Part shown: piece by piece, positions 42,845 to 53,660 of the stretch
Position numbering within the stretch: the stretch's first letter is position 1
Layout: every line of letters begins with the position of its first letter
Assembly: GCA_023213395.1 (NCBI GenBank)
Contig: CM041465.1
Span: forward strand, 20,398,001-20,462,000
Direction: 5' to 3'
Length of the DNA stretch: 64,000 nt
Source: Cycas panzhihuaensis
Taxonomy: Eukaryota; Cycadophyta
Notes under the pieces: model-generated
Databases searched by the model: none
Told to the model about the DNA's origin: nothing
Seen by the model: only the letters and a program-made list of their open reading frames with translations
Program-made: the position numbers and the translations under genes

Positions 42845-45642
42845 TGGACGTGCGTCTACAGGATGGCCACTATGCTCGATAGGAATGAAGATGGTCAACA
42901 ACTGATGTTGAGGGTGTGGATGAGAACCTATAAGCAAAGGGAACACCATGCAAGGCATCCATGCGCTGGAGTGCAAGTTCGGGACCTGCGAATATCACCT
43001 AACTACCTTGGAGTAGCTTTTAATCCAAAAGAAAAGACATATGTAGGGATAGCCTGGATGGTCTCAAGAGGAAGGTTGTCCCACCCTTGGATGGCCAAAA
43101 GGGAAGGAGAGGAATCCTCAATTGGGTTTCCTATAACGAAGGAAACAAAGGTGACAGGGTATAGGTGAAGGGCCTAGGATGAATGTGAGTAGGCTTCCCT
43201 AGATTATTTGGTTTAGACAAATACAACTAAAGGAAGGAGTAAGAAATGGATTAAAAAAGGGCAACTCTTTCCTTTTCTCTCTCTTTCACTCAATATGGAA
43301 AGGACAAGAGAAAACAAAAGGAAGTATAAGTGTTTCATATATAGGCAAGCAAGCTAGATGAAATGCATCTATGGGTGTTTTTTTGGGATGGGTAGGAGAA
43401 AGGGGGGAGGAATGTATTTCCTACTATGACCTTTCCTATAAAAATAAAAAATGTAACATTCTTATGCAAAAGATGCAAGTAGCTAATTGATTTCTCCTTT
43501 TTGCTCTTATGTGACATATTAGATTAATATAATAGATTTTGTACAAAAGTAAAAAAAAGAAAAGAGGTGGCGAGAAAGAGGGATGGAACGTACCTGAAAA
43601 GCGTGACGGTTGATGAAGGACCTCGCTCATGTGCAACGTACACCCTCCTGCCAATTAGTTGTTATGTGACTAAGGTCGATGCGGAAAACAGAGGCTTCCT
43701 TACCTTCCCCTTATGAAAGATAAGCAGACCAGAAAAGATAAAGGAAGCAAAGGAAAAATGGAGGGTAAAGGCTTACTTGGGATCTGGCGTCTTTTCCTTT
43801 TGCAGATGTCGCTTCAAACCTGCACACACAAGAGTTTCTCCCTTCCAAGAAGGAGCTGCAAGAAAGCTATATGTATGTAAATATATGTAATGTGGATGCT
43901 AAAACATTATATTGAAATTAAAGTAACTACTGCTATAAACAACTCAACTTTCCTCAAAGTAAACATACACATCAAGCAGGAGAAAGGGAAGGGTAGCCTT
44001 AGGATGGAAAAACCCTCTACTAAAGTTCTCCATATAGACTTTAGATACAGCAAGGTAGGGGCATGTAGTAGTTTATGGATAGCCAACAAACATGAGAATG
44101 TATGAAGCAAGATGTTGGAGAGGTACCAAGGTAATAGAGTCACTATGAACAACGGTCCATCACACAAGTCTTACCTAAGAGCCTAAGGGACACTAGGAAA
44201 AGTTAGGGGCATGAAGGAAGCCCAAAAGAGGGGCATGTAGGCCTAGAACGAGTATGGCAAGGGCTGCATACGCTAATATCTAGTGCAGGCCAAGACTCCA
44301 CCCTCTCCTAGTTAACCCAAGAAAAGCATGGAAGCAGGAGAAGAAAGATGGGGAGGGGGTTGCCCTTGGGGAGTAGGTCTAAGTGGGATGGATCCTGCCT
44401 TACTCCCTTCGCCCAGTCTTTGTGAGCCTTCTCCTGCTACTTTCTTGAGGAAAACTAGTAGAGAAATGGGGTGCAAATAGGAGAGCACAAAGCTAAACTC
44501 AAAGACAGATAATTTCTACTACAACCAAAATAGAAGGGAGCATGAAAATATACATGAAAATGAGTCCAATATGGAAAGAATACACATAAAACTATGAAAA
44601 TAAGACCAAAGGTACCTACTAGGTTGAGTTTAGGGTGGATTTACCCCTGCAACTAGTGAGAAAGAGGAGGTCCTATAGGGTTTGCAGGAGGTTTCCCTAA
44701 GAAAGGCTATAGCAAACACTTGCTAAGGCGTAGCTAAAGGAGAACCATAAAAATCTTGCTTGAAAGTTCTTGGAGGAGAGACTCCCACCACGAAGAAGAG
44801 TTGTTATAGGCGGATCTTGAGCTCGAGTAGTAGGAAACACAGGATTACAGATGCACCTATGGAAGGGAGGAGGAAAGGAGCAGAAACGCAGTAGTAGAAT
44901 GTGAAATTGGGGAGCTAAGAGATGTGAAATGATGATCTTTTTGGGATTTATACCCATCACAACCCTAATCGAGTGTTTAGGGCCCAAATAGGGCTAAGGG
45001 GGACGAGTGGCCACATGGCAATTCCACAAAAAAAGTGACAATTGCCATGGCAGATATAAAAAATAAGTTGTAACAGTCGCACCATAGTAAACTTCGTGGT
45101 ACCGCGGTAAACTTCGCGGTACCGCTTAGTTTATAGTGGTGCAGGACCAGGAAGCCAAAATGGACATAGTCAAGATTTTTGGAGCCCTAAAAGGTGATGT
45201 GGTAGGCCTGGGAAGGGCTAGCCATCTTGTCTAGGTAGCTAGGGACAATCAAGGAGGCATATGAACTAGACGAAATGAACCATCAAGGGCTAAAGCTTCC
45301 AGAAATATCGTGATAGGGACATAAGGTCAAGGTATGAGCAGATTATACAAGTCAAATGAGGCTTAAGGCGATGTGGAGGTAGTGAGGAGGGTCGTAGAGT
45401 GCCATGGGGATGCCTACCTTGCAGAAAGGTAGGTCCTGTGGGTCATCATAGGCTCACAATATGATAAGCAGCATGATCAAGCAGTAGATGTAAGGTGATC
45501 ATACAAATGAAACAAGCAGTCATGCAATGAGGCAATACTTCTGTCAACCTTTCCAAAGAAATAATAAAAGTGGAAAGGAAGAAGCATACCTATGCTTACC
45601 CGAGTTAACCCATCTGTATCCATTCCTGGTAGCTGGGAAACA
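42845..45642 (-). repeat. 5' LTR of R
   Basis: Intact partner of the split 3' LTR (6853-7459 plus 30266-32450), 2.8 kb. It starts on the minus strand TGTTTCCCAGCTACCAGG at 45642. Continuity through 43440-43455 shows what the F1 target looked like before insertion. Confidence 0.88.
44946..45143 (-). promoter_or_regulatory. LTR core promoter with GGTACC array, R 5' LTR
   Basis: Minus-strand units GGTACCGCGAAGTTTACCGC and GGTACCACGAAGTTTACTA (45143-45079), including an exact copy of the 15-mer GGTACCGCGAAGTTT (plus strand 45109-45123). The CCCTAAACACTCGATTAGGG dyad lies near 44975 and TATAAAT at 44952-44946. Confidence 0.65.
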
Positions 45643-46001
45643 AAGCCTCTCCTCCAACATGGCTATTCTGATACAACTCTCTTCATCTCTGCTTGCTGCT
45701 CCTCCCTAAGCCTCTAGAGCTTGAACCTGACCTTATAAGGTGTCTCTCTCTGTGACTACTTCCTCCCTCTATGTGTGGATCTCATCTAGCTCCCCCTACA
45801 ATAGTCTAGCCCTCACATGGTACTCTTGGGACTTTGCCATCCACATATCCTTGGCCCTGATCAATGGGATAAATGCTACTGTATGTGCCCTTATCAACCG
45901 TAGATCCTCTATAGATAATATGGTAGGTTGTCCCTCTATATAGATCTAGGGGAATAACTCTGAGGCTATTGCCTCCACAAACCTCACCATCTCTACTACT
46001 C
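45643..46001 (-). pseudogene. Antisense PMD gene, 5' part of exon 2, G
   Basis: Continuation of 6570-6852 across R. The minus strand contains VVEMVRFVEAIASELFP-like text aligned with LVEAMVREMFPQVY of the other copies, then DIWMAKSQEYHVRARLL. Decayed. Confidence 0.6.
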
Positions 46002-46125
46002 CTATTAAATCACACATACTATATGTTAGTCCATATATACATATATCAAAACCATAAAATCAAAATAAAGCAAGATATTTAGGTAGCTAATGGTTGAATG
46101 ATGTCAAGAAAGGGTAGTGTCTCAC
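46002..46125 (-). other. Intron in PMD gene, G
   Basis: Donor AGGAG|GTGAGA (from 46125) and acceptor TTTAATAG|GAG (ending 46002) on the minus strand, 124 bp, at the same place as in F1, R and C. Both splice signals are intact even in this oldest copy. Confidence 0.62.
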
Positions 46126-46985
46126 CTCCTAGGATGGCTAACTCCTTAATTCGAATGACCACCTCCTCCATAAGAACTCCCTTAGTTGCTAGGCTGCCCT
46201 CCTTGACCTCTAAAACCACCTCTCCTACCTCCTGACCTAATGGGACCTCTCCCACCTCCTCTCCTCTGCCTGCCATAGCTATGGCCACCTCTGCTACTGC
46301 CACCATCACTACCACTACCACTGGAGCCCTGCTTACTCCTCTCTCCCTCTGTGCTGGTGGCCTACCTCCTCCTATAGCTCCAGATAGACCTGCCTCTCCT
46401 CTTGTAGCTCCAGAAGGACATGCTTCATCTCTAGCAACTTTAAAGGGACCTACCTCTCCACTCGTAACTCCTGATGGTCCTGCTACATCACCTCCATTGT
46501 TGCCCCCACCCTCACTTGGATCACCTCCTAACTCCCCCACTGCATCGTTACTGTCCCAATGCACTCATCTGTACAGATCAACTATATAGTCTGCTAAGAT
46601 GAGGAGGTCCAATGATCCTAGTCCTCCAAATGTGTACCAAGTCCTCGGTCTCCCTAAACCAAGTCTGCCACCTGTGCACCATGGGCTCTCATCCTGAGAT
46701 ATGATGAGGCCCTCCAAGTGGTGCCACTACCCTAAAATGATTGTAAAACAAGCATTGTAGTAGAGTGCAATATGAAAAATCTCCTCTCCTTGCCACTCAA
46801 ATAGCGTTTGTCTAACTAATTATGTTTGCCACTATTAGGGTAGCCCAATCCAACCTCTCTCCACCCTCAAACCTCCTCGCAATATCCATCCACCTGCTTA
46901 GTATATCCTTGTAGTTTTGTTTCTAGGAGATCTAGAATAGAATAGCCATTGTGATGAGCTTCCTCACTCGAGGATACTAGAGTAC
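46126..46985 (-). pseudogene. Antisense PMD gene, exon 1 (truncated), G
   Basis: The minus strand holds the Gly/Glu/Val-rich end of exon 1 (46126-46564, e.g. GDPSEGGGNNGGDVAGPSGV) and part of the PMD domain (SRKQNYKDILSRWMDIARRF-like text at about 46900). Homology to F1 stops at about 46985, inside the domain; the N-terminus is missing. The Gly-rich part is expanded relative to F1. Confidence 0.6.
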
Positions 46986-47279
46986 GGGATGTTAATTTTA
47001 TCTCCAATGTTTCTCTTCCTACCCATCCTTATATTAATCCTTCTCCATCTTCTCTTATCCTAGTATTTAGGTCAAACCATGACCATGGTGTGAATTGTCA
47101 AGAGTTTAACTAAGTTTTTTCTTCAATTTGGAAGTTTGTTGGTAGGCTCATTTTCTTTTCTCATGTTTTTTCAACCATGGAGTTTGTTCCCACTTATCTA
47201 AACTCTTTGGTTATTTCTCTTTCACCTTTAATGCCCCTCTCTCCATCTACTTTCTAATCTAAAAACCTCCTCCTCATTA

Positions 47280-47690
47280 ATCTCTTCCATCTAGATCATT
47301 TTGAAAATGATGAGGTGATAGTAGAGCATCTAGTAAGTTCATCTCCTAGTTTCCCTAATGGACACCATCATTTAGGTTTTTTAAAAGTTATAATTAATCA
47401 TTCTCAACCCTAGGAGTCTATTTCTTCAATAGAGCCTTCCCCTCCTCATTTTGAGGAAGGAAACATGATGCTTATGGAATAAATCATTGATGTAGATTTG
47501 GAGATAGAGGATATTCCTAGAATTATTATGTTGGGAGCTAGTTGTACTCCCTAAGAGATTGCTCAGTTTAAGGATCTATTTTGTGAGTTTTGATCAATTT
47601 TTATGTAGGACTACAAAGATATGCATGGCCTTGATCCCCGAGTCATTGGCACTCATCCATCCCCTCTACAATGAGGGTAAACTATGCTTT
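47280..47690 (+). pseudogene. Protease-RT linker block, G'
   Basis: Plus strand: LDHFENDEVIVEHLVSSSPS, GHHHLGFLKV, PSPPHFEEGNMMLME and DYKDMHGLDPRVIGTH. These match the family blocks YFEDDEALLEHLVG, FEEGNAMCIG and DYADMKGIYPSIVTHN. Divergence is greater than between any of the four main copies, so this is a related but separate subfamily. Confidence 0.65.
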
Positions 47691-48681
47691 CAAAGCTTTT
47701 TTCCTTACCTAATGAGTTAAAACTATGGGTAAAGTCCTCTTCTTTCTAATTTCTTCTTACTTTTTACTGAATGTTATTGTGTTCTTGTGATAGATCCTAC
47801 TCATAATCGTGTAAGTCTTTTGCTCTTTCTAGCATGTACACCAATTACAAGACTATCATCACTTTATTTGGATCTCTTTCTATTTTGGGTTCTATAATTA
47901 AAGGAGAACTTGGGCCCCTAACCTTATTTTATTTTCATCCTAGAAAGAGAAATGCTTCCATCAGGTTTAAGTAGTTAATCATTGGTTAAGATTGTACTTT
48001 TATTTACTATTTTGTTACCTAAGGGCTTCCTTTTTGGTCACATATCACCAATTGTTCTTTATTGTTTTTATTATCCTTGATTCTCTCTATTAATCTTTTG
48101 AAGTGGATACTCATTCTGTCAACTTCCTTTTATGTTTGGAGACACCGTGATTTTGATCTATTCTTTTCTCACAGTTTGATCCTTAAGGAGATTGGTCCCT
48201 TTTATTTTAGATTCTATTACAAAGGATAAATCCTTATTTTGTTGAGTAAAAGAGTTTCGTAGGTGGATGATTATTATCCTTTTTTCATAAAAAGTAGAAG
48301 TGGAAGTAAAAAATATATATTAAAAAAAAAAGAAAAAATAAAGTAAAGTAAAAAGAAGTGAAAGGAAGATTATTATTGTCATCCTCTTGTAATCTGGGAT
48401 AAGTCGTATGATGGCTTTGTCCCCACTTATCTATAGGTTGGGTTTAATTAGGTGAGTGATTCAAGATTTTTAGATTTAGCTACTTGGGTCCACTTTGGCC
48501 TTAGTTACGATCAAACCCTACTTGACACCTTATTGTTTTTTATGATAATCATCTTACTTACATTTCTTCTTCTTTCTTCACCATAGTCAGAGATCTACAT
48601 TTATTATCATCTCCTTATTGATTAATTCTTATACCTTCCTTTATTGATCATACAGTCTTCAAACTTTGATCCTATTATTCC
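47691..48681. other. Unrecognised A/T-rich stretch in G'
   Basis: No domain or long frame is recognised. An A-rich simple stretch lies at 48310-48360. It could be a diverged 3' non-coding region of the G' element, but nothing in the sequence proves it. Confidence 0.4.
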
Positions 48682-49008
48682 TATGACATTGAGTATCTTC
48701 ATTGATGGAGGTAGTAGAAGAAACCTAGGATTCTCTACTTCTACTTGGGTGATTTATGACCAATCAAGAAGTCCCCTCCTTTCTATGGGGCCTTTCATAC
48801 CTAAGGTGACCGATAATAAATCTAAGTATCTTTTTGTTATAGGAGCCTTGATGGATGTTTCTCACTTTTATCTTGGACCTATTACTATATATACTAACTC
48901 TCAGGTTGTAGTTTATCAATTGGTTGGGATGTATTAGGTTCATTCCCCATGACTCATTCTCTTGCATCATTAGGCTTCATTATTATTATCTCTATTTGCT
49001 TTGGTTAT
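48682..49008 (+). pseudogene. Stand-alone aRNH, N-terminal part, G'
   Basis: Begins MTLSIFIDGGSRRNLGFSTS and continues VIGALMDVSHFYLGPITIYT and NSQVVVYQLVGMY. The first catalytic Asp is intact (IDGGS), unlike F1, but the E in NNEAEY is changed (DNKSKY) and the DSQ Asp is Asn. The start is at the same residue as in F1, supporting an independent ORF. After about 109 residues (LLLSLFALVIV, aligned with LLARFSYIDI of F1) the C LTR begins. Confidence 0.7.
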
Positions 49009-51749
49009 TGTTTCCTGGCTTCTGAGAATGGATACAGAATCATCGACTTGGGTAAGTGCAGGTATGCTTCTCACCTTATCATTGCTTTCTTTTGAGATGA
49101 GTGTATACTTGCATGTTTGTATGTCGTGATCTCGTAGATGATCTAGTCATCATCTACACTTATTTAGCTTATGACGACTATAGTGGGGGCACATTCCCAG
49201 TGAGTGTGGCACCCCGGTGGCCATTCCACTTCCTGCATTCTGTCCTACTCACCTTAGGATCCATTTGGCTCGTGTCACCCCCGCCCGTGTGATGACCCAT
49301 CATTGTTTGGTTGACTTGTCACATCTTTTGAGTCATATTTTTACTCTTCTTGACTCGTTTGTTGGCTTATCTGCCCTTGGGTAGGTGTCTCAGCCTCCCA
49401 TCAGCCTCCTTAGTCATTGGCCCACAGCCCAGGCTAGTTGTCTGGGCTAGATTTGGTTTCTGGTCCCATACCACAGTGAAATTTGCGGTACCGCCGTAAA
49501 TTCTGTGGTACCGCGAAATTTACGGTGGGGCGACTGTCTCAGATTATTTTAAAAAAAACCACCATGGCAATTTTACATTTATTGTGAAATTACCACATGT
49601 TTCGCAACTTAACTCACTGCCAGCTATGCCCTAATCACTCGTTTAGGGTTTAGGCTGGGTATTTAAGTCTTCCCTAAGTCATTTTTAGGATCTTTTGCTC
49701 ACTTTTTGAATGCTTCTCAAGGAAAAATGCCCTGTGCTCTGCTATTCTCTACTACTCCATTGCTGCTACAGGACCTGCACCTCTCTTCCAGCACCCAGCT
49801 CTCCTTTGGTACATCTAGGACATCTTCCCAGCCCTTCACACGCCTTGGAGAGGGCCTCTTTGGAGAGATCTTAGCATTTCCTTGCTCAGGCAGCCATCAA
49901 GCATCCTCAAAGTGCAGGTGTTTCCTTCAAACTCATTAGTAGGGGTTCCAAACCTATTGTTCCATAGCTCTTTGGTAGATTTCTCAGCCTTCTTTCAGTA
50001 GCTCTTGACTGAGGTAAAAGCCTCCTCTCCCTTCCTTAGGTATTTATTGGTTTAAGTTACTTTCTTGTCCAATTTATAGTTTATTTTGCATGTCATCCCT
50101 AGTTCTTCTTGGTTTGCTCTTTGAAGGTTATATTGTCTTACTTTGGGCTATCCTTTCTTTGCCATTAGGGCCTCCTCTCCTGTATTTCTTGTCCAAGAGA
50201 ATGGTAAATAGGGGTTACATAGGGTTTGGGTGAGAGCTGAGTGGATTCTGCACCACCTTCCACGCTCCTCAAGAGGTTCTTTGCCCCCCAAACCTTCCCT
50301 TTTGCCCTGTGCTGGTCTTGGAAATCAAACAAGGGTTTGTTAGGCTATTTTTAGCCACTGCAATTAGCATTGTCACATGTTGCAATGCTGGTTTGAAGCC
50401 TTATATCTCAATCCGGGCAACTCACACAAGCCCCAGCTACTTATTCCTTGCCCAACTTCTTACCCAGCAACCCAGTTTGCTTCTCATAGCACCCCGGTTT
50501 GTTGTAGATCCCTTTGGGCCCATTTTGACCCTTATTGCCTCTATTTCTAGCCTTCTTATACTGCCGTTTCCTCGCTGCCTTGTGGCTCCTTGAGGGAGGG
50601 TAGGGTTGTTCCTTGCAGGAGGTGGGCCACTCCGAGGCTTACCAGTTCACTTATCTTTTATTTTGGTTATTTTCTACTACAGTTTATCATCGTAATATTA
50701 AATACTAACATGCATGTATTTAAGTTTATGTTTGTCTCATATATACATGTATTATTAGGATTTTCTATTGTATGCTAGCACCCTTTCTTCGGAAAGGGGG
50801 ATACTGTCATTTACTTGCAGGTATGTGGAGGATGTAAAGGATCCATTCCTTTTCCTCTCTCTCGGGTAAGCACTCCCGTTTGTGTTTTACTTTAGTTTTT
50901 TACTTGTTGCTAGCATTTTTGTTCCTTTCTTTTCCTTTCTTAGTACTTTAGTCCTACTTTGAAGAAGGTAAGGAAGGCCCATGCTCTGGTTTACTACAAC
51001 CCTTCACGTCCACTGTGCTTTGTGGAGCAACTTAAGATACCTCTTGGGAACATCGCCATTTCGACACGCCTCCATTCCGGGTACACACTCTTGCTCCACC
51101 ACATCACTCTTTGCCTTTTGAGTTTTTCTTATACAATAGTAATTAGCTCATCGGAAAGAGAAAGGGAAACCAACCTCTGTCTTGGTTTATATTTCATTTA
51201 CTTTATTTCTCGCATTGTATTTGTTATAGGAAAATGTCTTAGGAAGCCTTCCCCTTTCACCTTTTCGCCCTTTTTTGCTTTGCAAACTTCTCTCTTACTT
51301 CGTCAACTTACTTTGCTTGGTTAGTTTATTTGTGCACATTGTAACTTCTCCCTTTTGCTTACCTCCTTTACGCTCTCTTGGTTTTCTGCCTAACCGGGTA
51401 ACCGAGTAGATCCAATTTGTAGGCCATTCACTCGCCTACCTTTTTCTCATTTCCTTTTGCTCTAGGGAAACCCTTGAAGGGTTCTCTCCTTCCCCTTCCA
51501 GCCATCCAAGGGTGGGAGGATCCTTCTCTTAGGTCAACCTAGGCTAGCCCTACACCTCTTATCTTCTTGTTTGAAGTGGGGAACCACTTCTAGGTAGCTA
51601 GATTCCATTTGTAGGTCCTGAACTCATGCTCGACACATGGGGCGCCCTGCGTGGTATTTGCCCTACTTATAGGTATTTTCTCAATTGCGCCATTGACTAC
51701 CCTTACCACTTCTACTCAGTTAGGTAGCTATCCCATAGACGTACATCTA
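49009..51749 (+). repeat. 5' LTR of C
   Basis: Starts TGTTTCCTGGCTTCTGAG and ends GTACATCTA where F1 has GTGCATCCA. Homologous throughout to the F1 LTRs but clearly more diverged from them than they are from each other. Confidence 0.88.
49470..49667 (+). promoter_or_regulatory. LTR core promoter with GGTACC array, C
   Basis: Array: CCACAGTGAAATTTGC, GGTACCGCCGTAAATTCTGT, GGTACCGCGAAATTTACGG (49471-49528). CCCTAATcactcgTTTAGGG (49629-49648) runs into TTTAGGGTTTAGG, a plant telo-box. TATTTAAG is at 49660-49667. Confidence 0.62.
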
Positions 51750-51750
51750 C

Positions 51751-51770
51751 TGGTGACCATACTAGGGATC
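51751..51770 (+). promoter_or_regulatory. Primer binding site, C
   Basis: TGGTGACCATACTAGGGATC, one base after the LTR end. It has the intact TGG and the G lost in F1 (TGGCAACC), and supports a TGGCGACCA-type consensus. Confidence 0.6.
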
Positions 51771-51919
51771 TGCCAGTAAAGGAGCTAGTTTCTGCTCTTT
51801 TCCATTGGTTTTGCTACCTCTTTGTGGTTTTCTCCTACTTCATTCTCTTCGTAGGGCACCCCCTAACGTGTGTGTCTTTATCGCCCTTTCCTTTTCCTAA
51901 TAGTGTTGGTTGACCTTGC

Positions 51920-53660
51920 ATGCGACGCTTCTCTCGTCACTTACGTGGTCTACCTCCATTGTTAGAAGACCCCAAGTATCATCCTCTTCCTTTGTCAGAT
52001 TTTGATTTGACTATGGAGGGATACTCTTCTGATTGGGCCTACCACACCTCAGCTTTGGAAACCCATGAATTACCTTCTTCTATTCCAGGATCCACCCAAG
52101 AGGGTGATGATCCTATTTACTACTCGGGTGACCAACAACACCCGCTTGACACCCATCCCTCTACCCATATGGTAGAAGGATCTTTTCCTCTTGAGATTTA
52201 CCACTCGGTTGGTGACTCTTACGAGGAATGTCTTCAGGGATCTACTTCATTCGAGGTCCCATCTACCTCTTACAAGCACGTAGACACCCCTCCGGATGAT
52301 GTGGTTGAAGCCTTTAATGAGTGTTATTGCGCTGCTCATTTCCAACCATGTCCTAGATGGTTTGAGGATGCTTTTCATGGAGGGGCCTCTTCTTCTTCCG
52401 CTCCTCCCCCGCTTTCCTCATCCACATCTACTCTTCCTGTAACAACCAATCCCTTCGTGCCTATGTATATCTCCCACTCCTTCCCTATTCCTGTTATGGG
52501 GACATATGTTGCACCTTCTATCCCTCACCGAGGTCCTAGTATTTCAGGATCTTCCCATGGTATGTCTTTCCCTTAATTGAAGGTTAGCATATCCTTCCCT
52601 AGCCAAACCAACGTGCCATCTCCCAATGTGGCACATACTTTCCCTAGTAGGCCTACTGGTCCTACTAACCCTCTAGCCATTAGTCATATGGGACCCGCAC
52701 CTACACACCCTTAAAATTAATCAGTTGGGGCTTCCTTTTACATCCCCTGTGGTATACTTGAACCTTAAAGCGTGGTAGGGAAGCCACCTCCTAGCTTATG
52801 GGGTAGATTTGCTACACCCATATGGGGTTGCCCCACCTACAGGTGGCCCATATGGGCAAAACCTGATTCCACATCCATCTTTTCTGTCATCTAGCTCAAT
52901 CCCTTTTGTTATACCTTCACAAGGGAACCCAACTCCCTTCCAAGGCACTTATCCTCAAGTCCCCTCTTAGCAAGGGGTGTTTCCTCAAGGAGGAATGGGT
53001 ATGCCACCCCCATCCGCTCCTTGTTCACTACCTACTACGTCATTCATTGATCCTATGGCCTAGGTGAGGGCATGCCCCTTCATGGACTATAGATCGACAC
53101 CTTTATTCATTGAGGCATTAAGAACCAATCTGCTGCCTCATCCTCCTGAAGTTCCTAGATTTGATGGAACTTCATCACAAGACCCAATTGAGCATGTGCA
53201 TAGTTTCTGTATGGTGTGCATAGACTACTAGGTATATGACCACATTCTAATGAAATTATTTCCATGATCCTTGCAGGGTGATGCCCTTAAATGGTTTTAC
53301 CATCTCCCTGCCCACTCTATTTATTCATTCCATCAATTGGTGGATGAGTTCATCAACTATTTTGATGTAGCCTATCTATTTGAGAGTGGAATGAAATCCC
53401 TGTTATCGCTCAAACAAGGTCACAATGAGATGAATCGTGACTTTGTATGGCGATTCTATGACTTACTTCACTCCACTAAGGCAACATTGCCTAAGGAGTT
53501 GAAGAGAGATCTCTTCGTTAATGCACTTCATCCCAAAGTACATGTGGAAGTCCTTAAAATGGGGGTGACCGCATACAACTCTGTGATCATCAAGTGCTTA
53601 GCATTGGAGGATATTGAGATCCAAACTAGACTCAAGAAACCTCTTAAGCCCTCACAGTGA
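51920..53660 (+). pseudogene. gag: Gag, element C
   Basis: ATG at 51920 opens MRRFSRHLRGLPPLLEDPKY, open for 218 residues. The capsid-like core follows with a frame break: VPRFDGTSSQDPIEHV at about 53150 and the open stretch 53271-53660 (GDALKWFYHLPAHSIYSFHQ, SLLSLKQGHNEMNRDFV, KRDLFVNALHPKVHVEVLKM). It ends with KPSQ and TGA at 53658-53660, the family stop. This copy gives the best reference for the N-terminus. Confidence 0.82.

Larger units (their letters stand above)
30266..45642 (-). mobile_element. Element R, main part (minus-strand Tat-like Ty3/gypsy)
   Basis: R is a second full family member in the opposite orientation: 5' LTR 42845-45642, PBS, gag, pol, stem-loop, PMD gene (plus strand), aRNH remnant, polypurine tract and 3' LTR (32450-30266 plus 7459-6853). 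It is about 16 kb without F1. Target duplication AAGCT/AAGCC places it inside the PMD exon 2 of G. Compared with F1 it has lost about 1.1 kb that held most of the aRNH. All genes are decayed. Confidence 0.88.
46986..49008 (+). mobile_element. Fragment of a diverged related Ty3/gypsy element (G')
   Basis: An abrupt change from the G PMD gene occurs at about 46985. The fragment has a protease-RT linker (47280-47690), an unrecognised middle and an aRNH start (48682-49008). RT, RNase H and integrase are absent between them. It is richer in A/T than its neighbours. At 49009 the C 5' LTR interrupts the aRNH. Confidence 0.6.

Noticed and set aside
49009-51749. LTR C as the 3' LTR of a tandem element sharing one LTR with element C
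   Set aside because: No polypurine tract precedes it and it interrupts an aRNH frame, which fits a 5' LTR at an insertion site.
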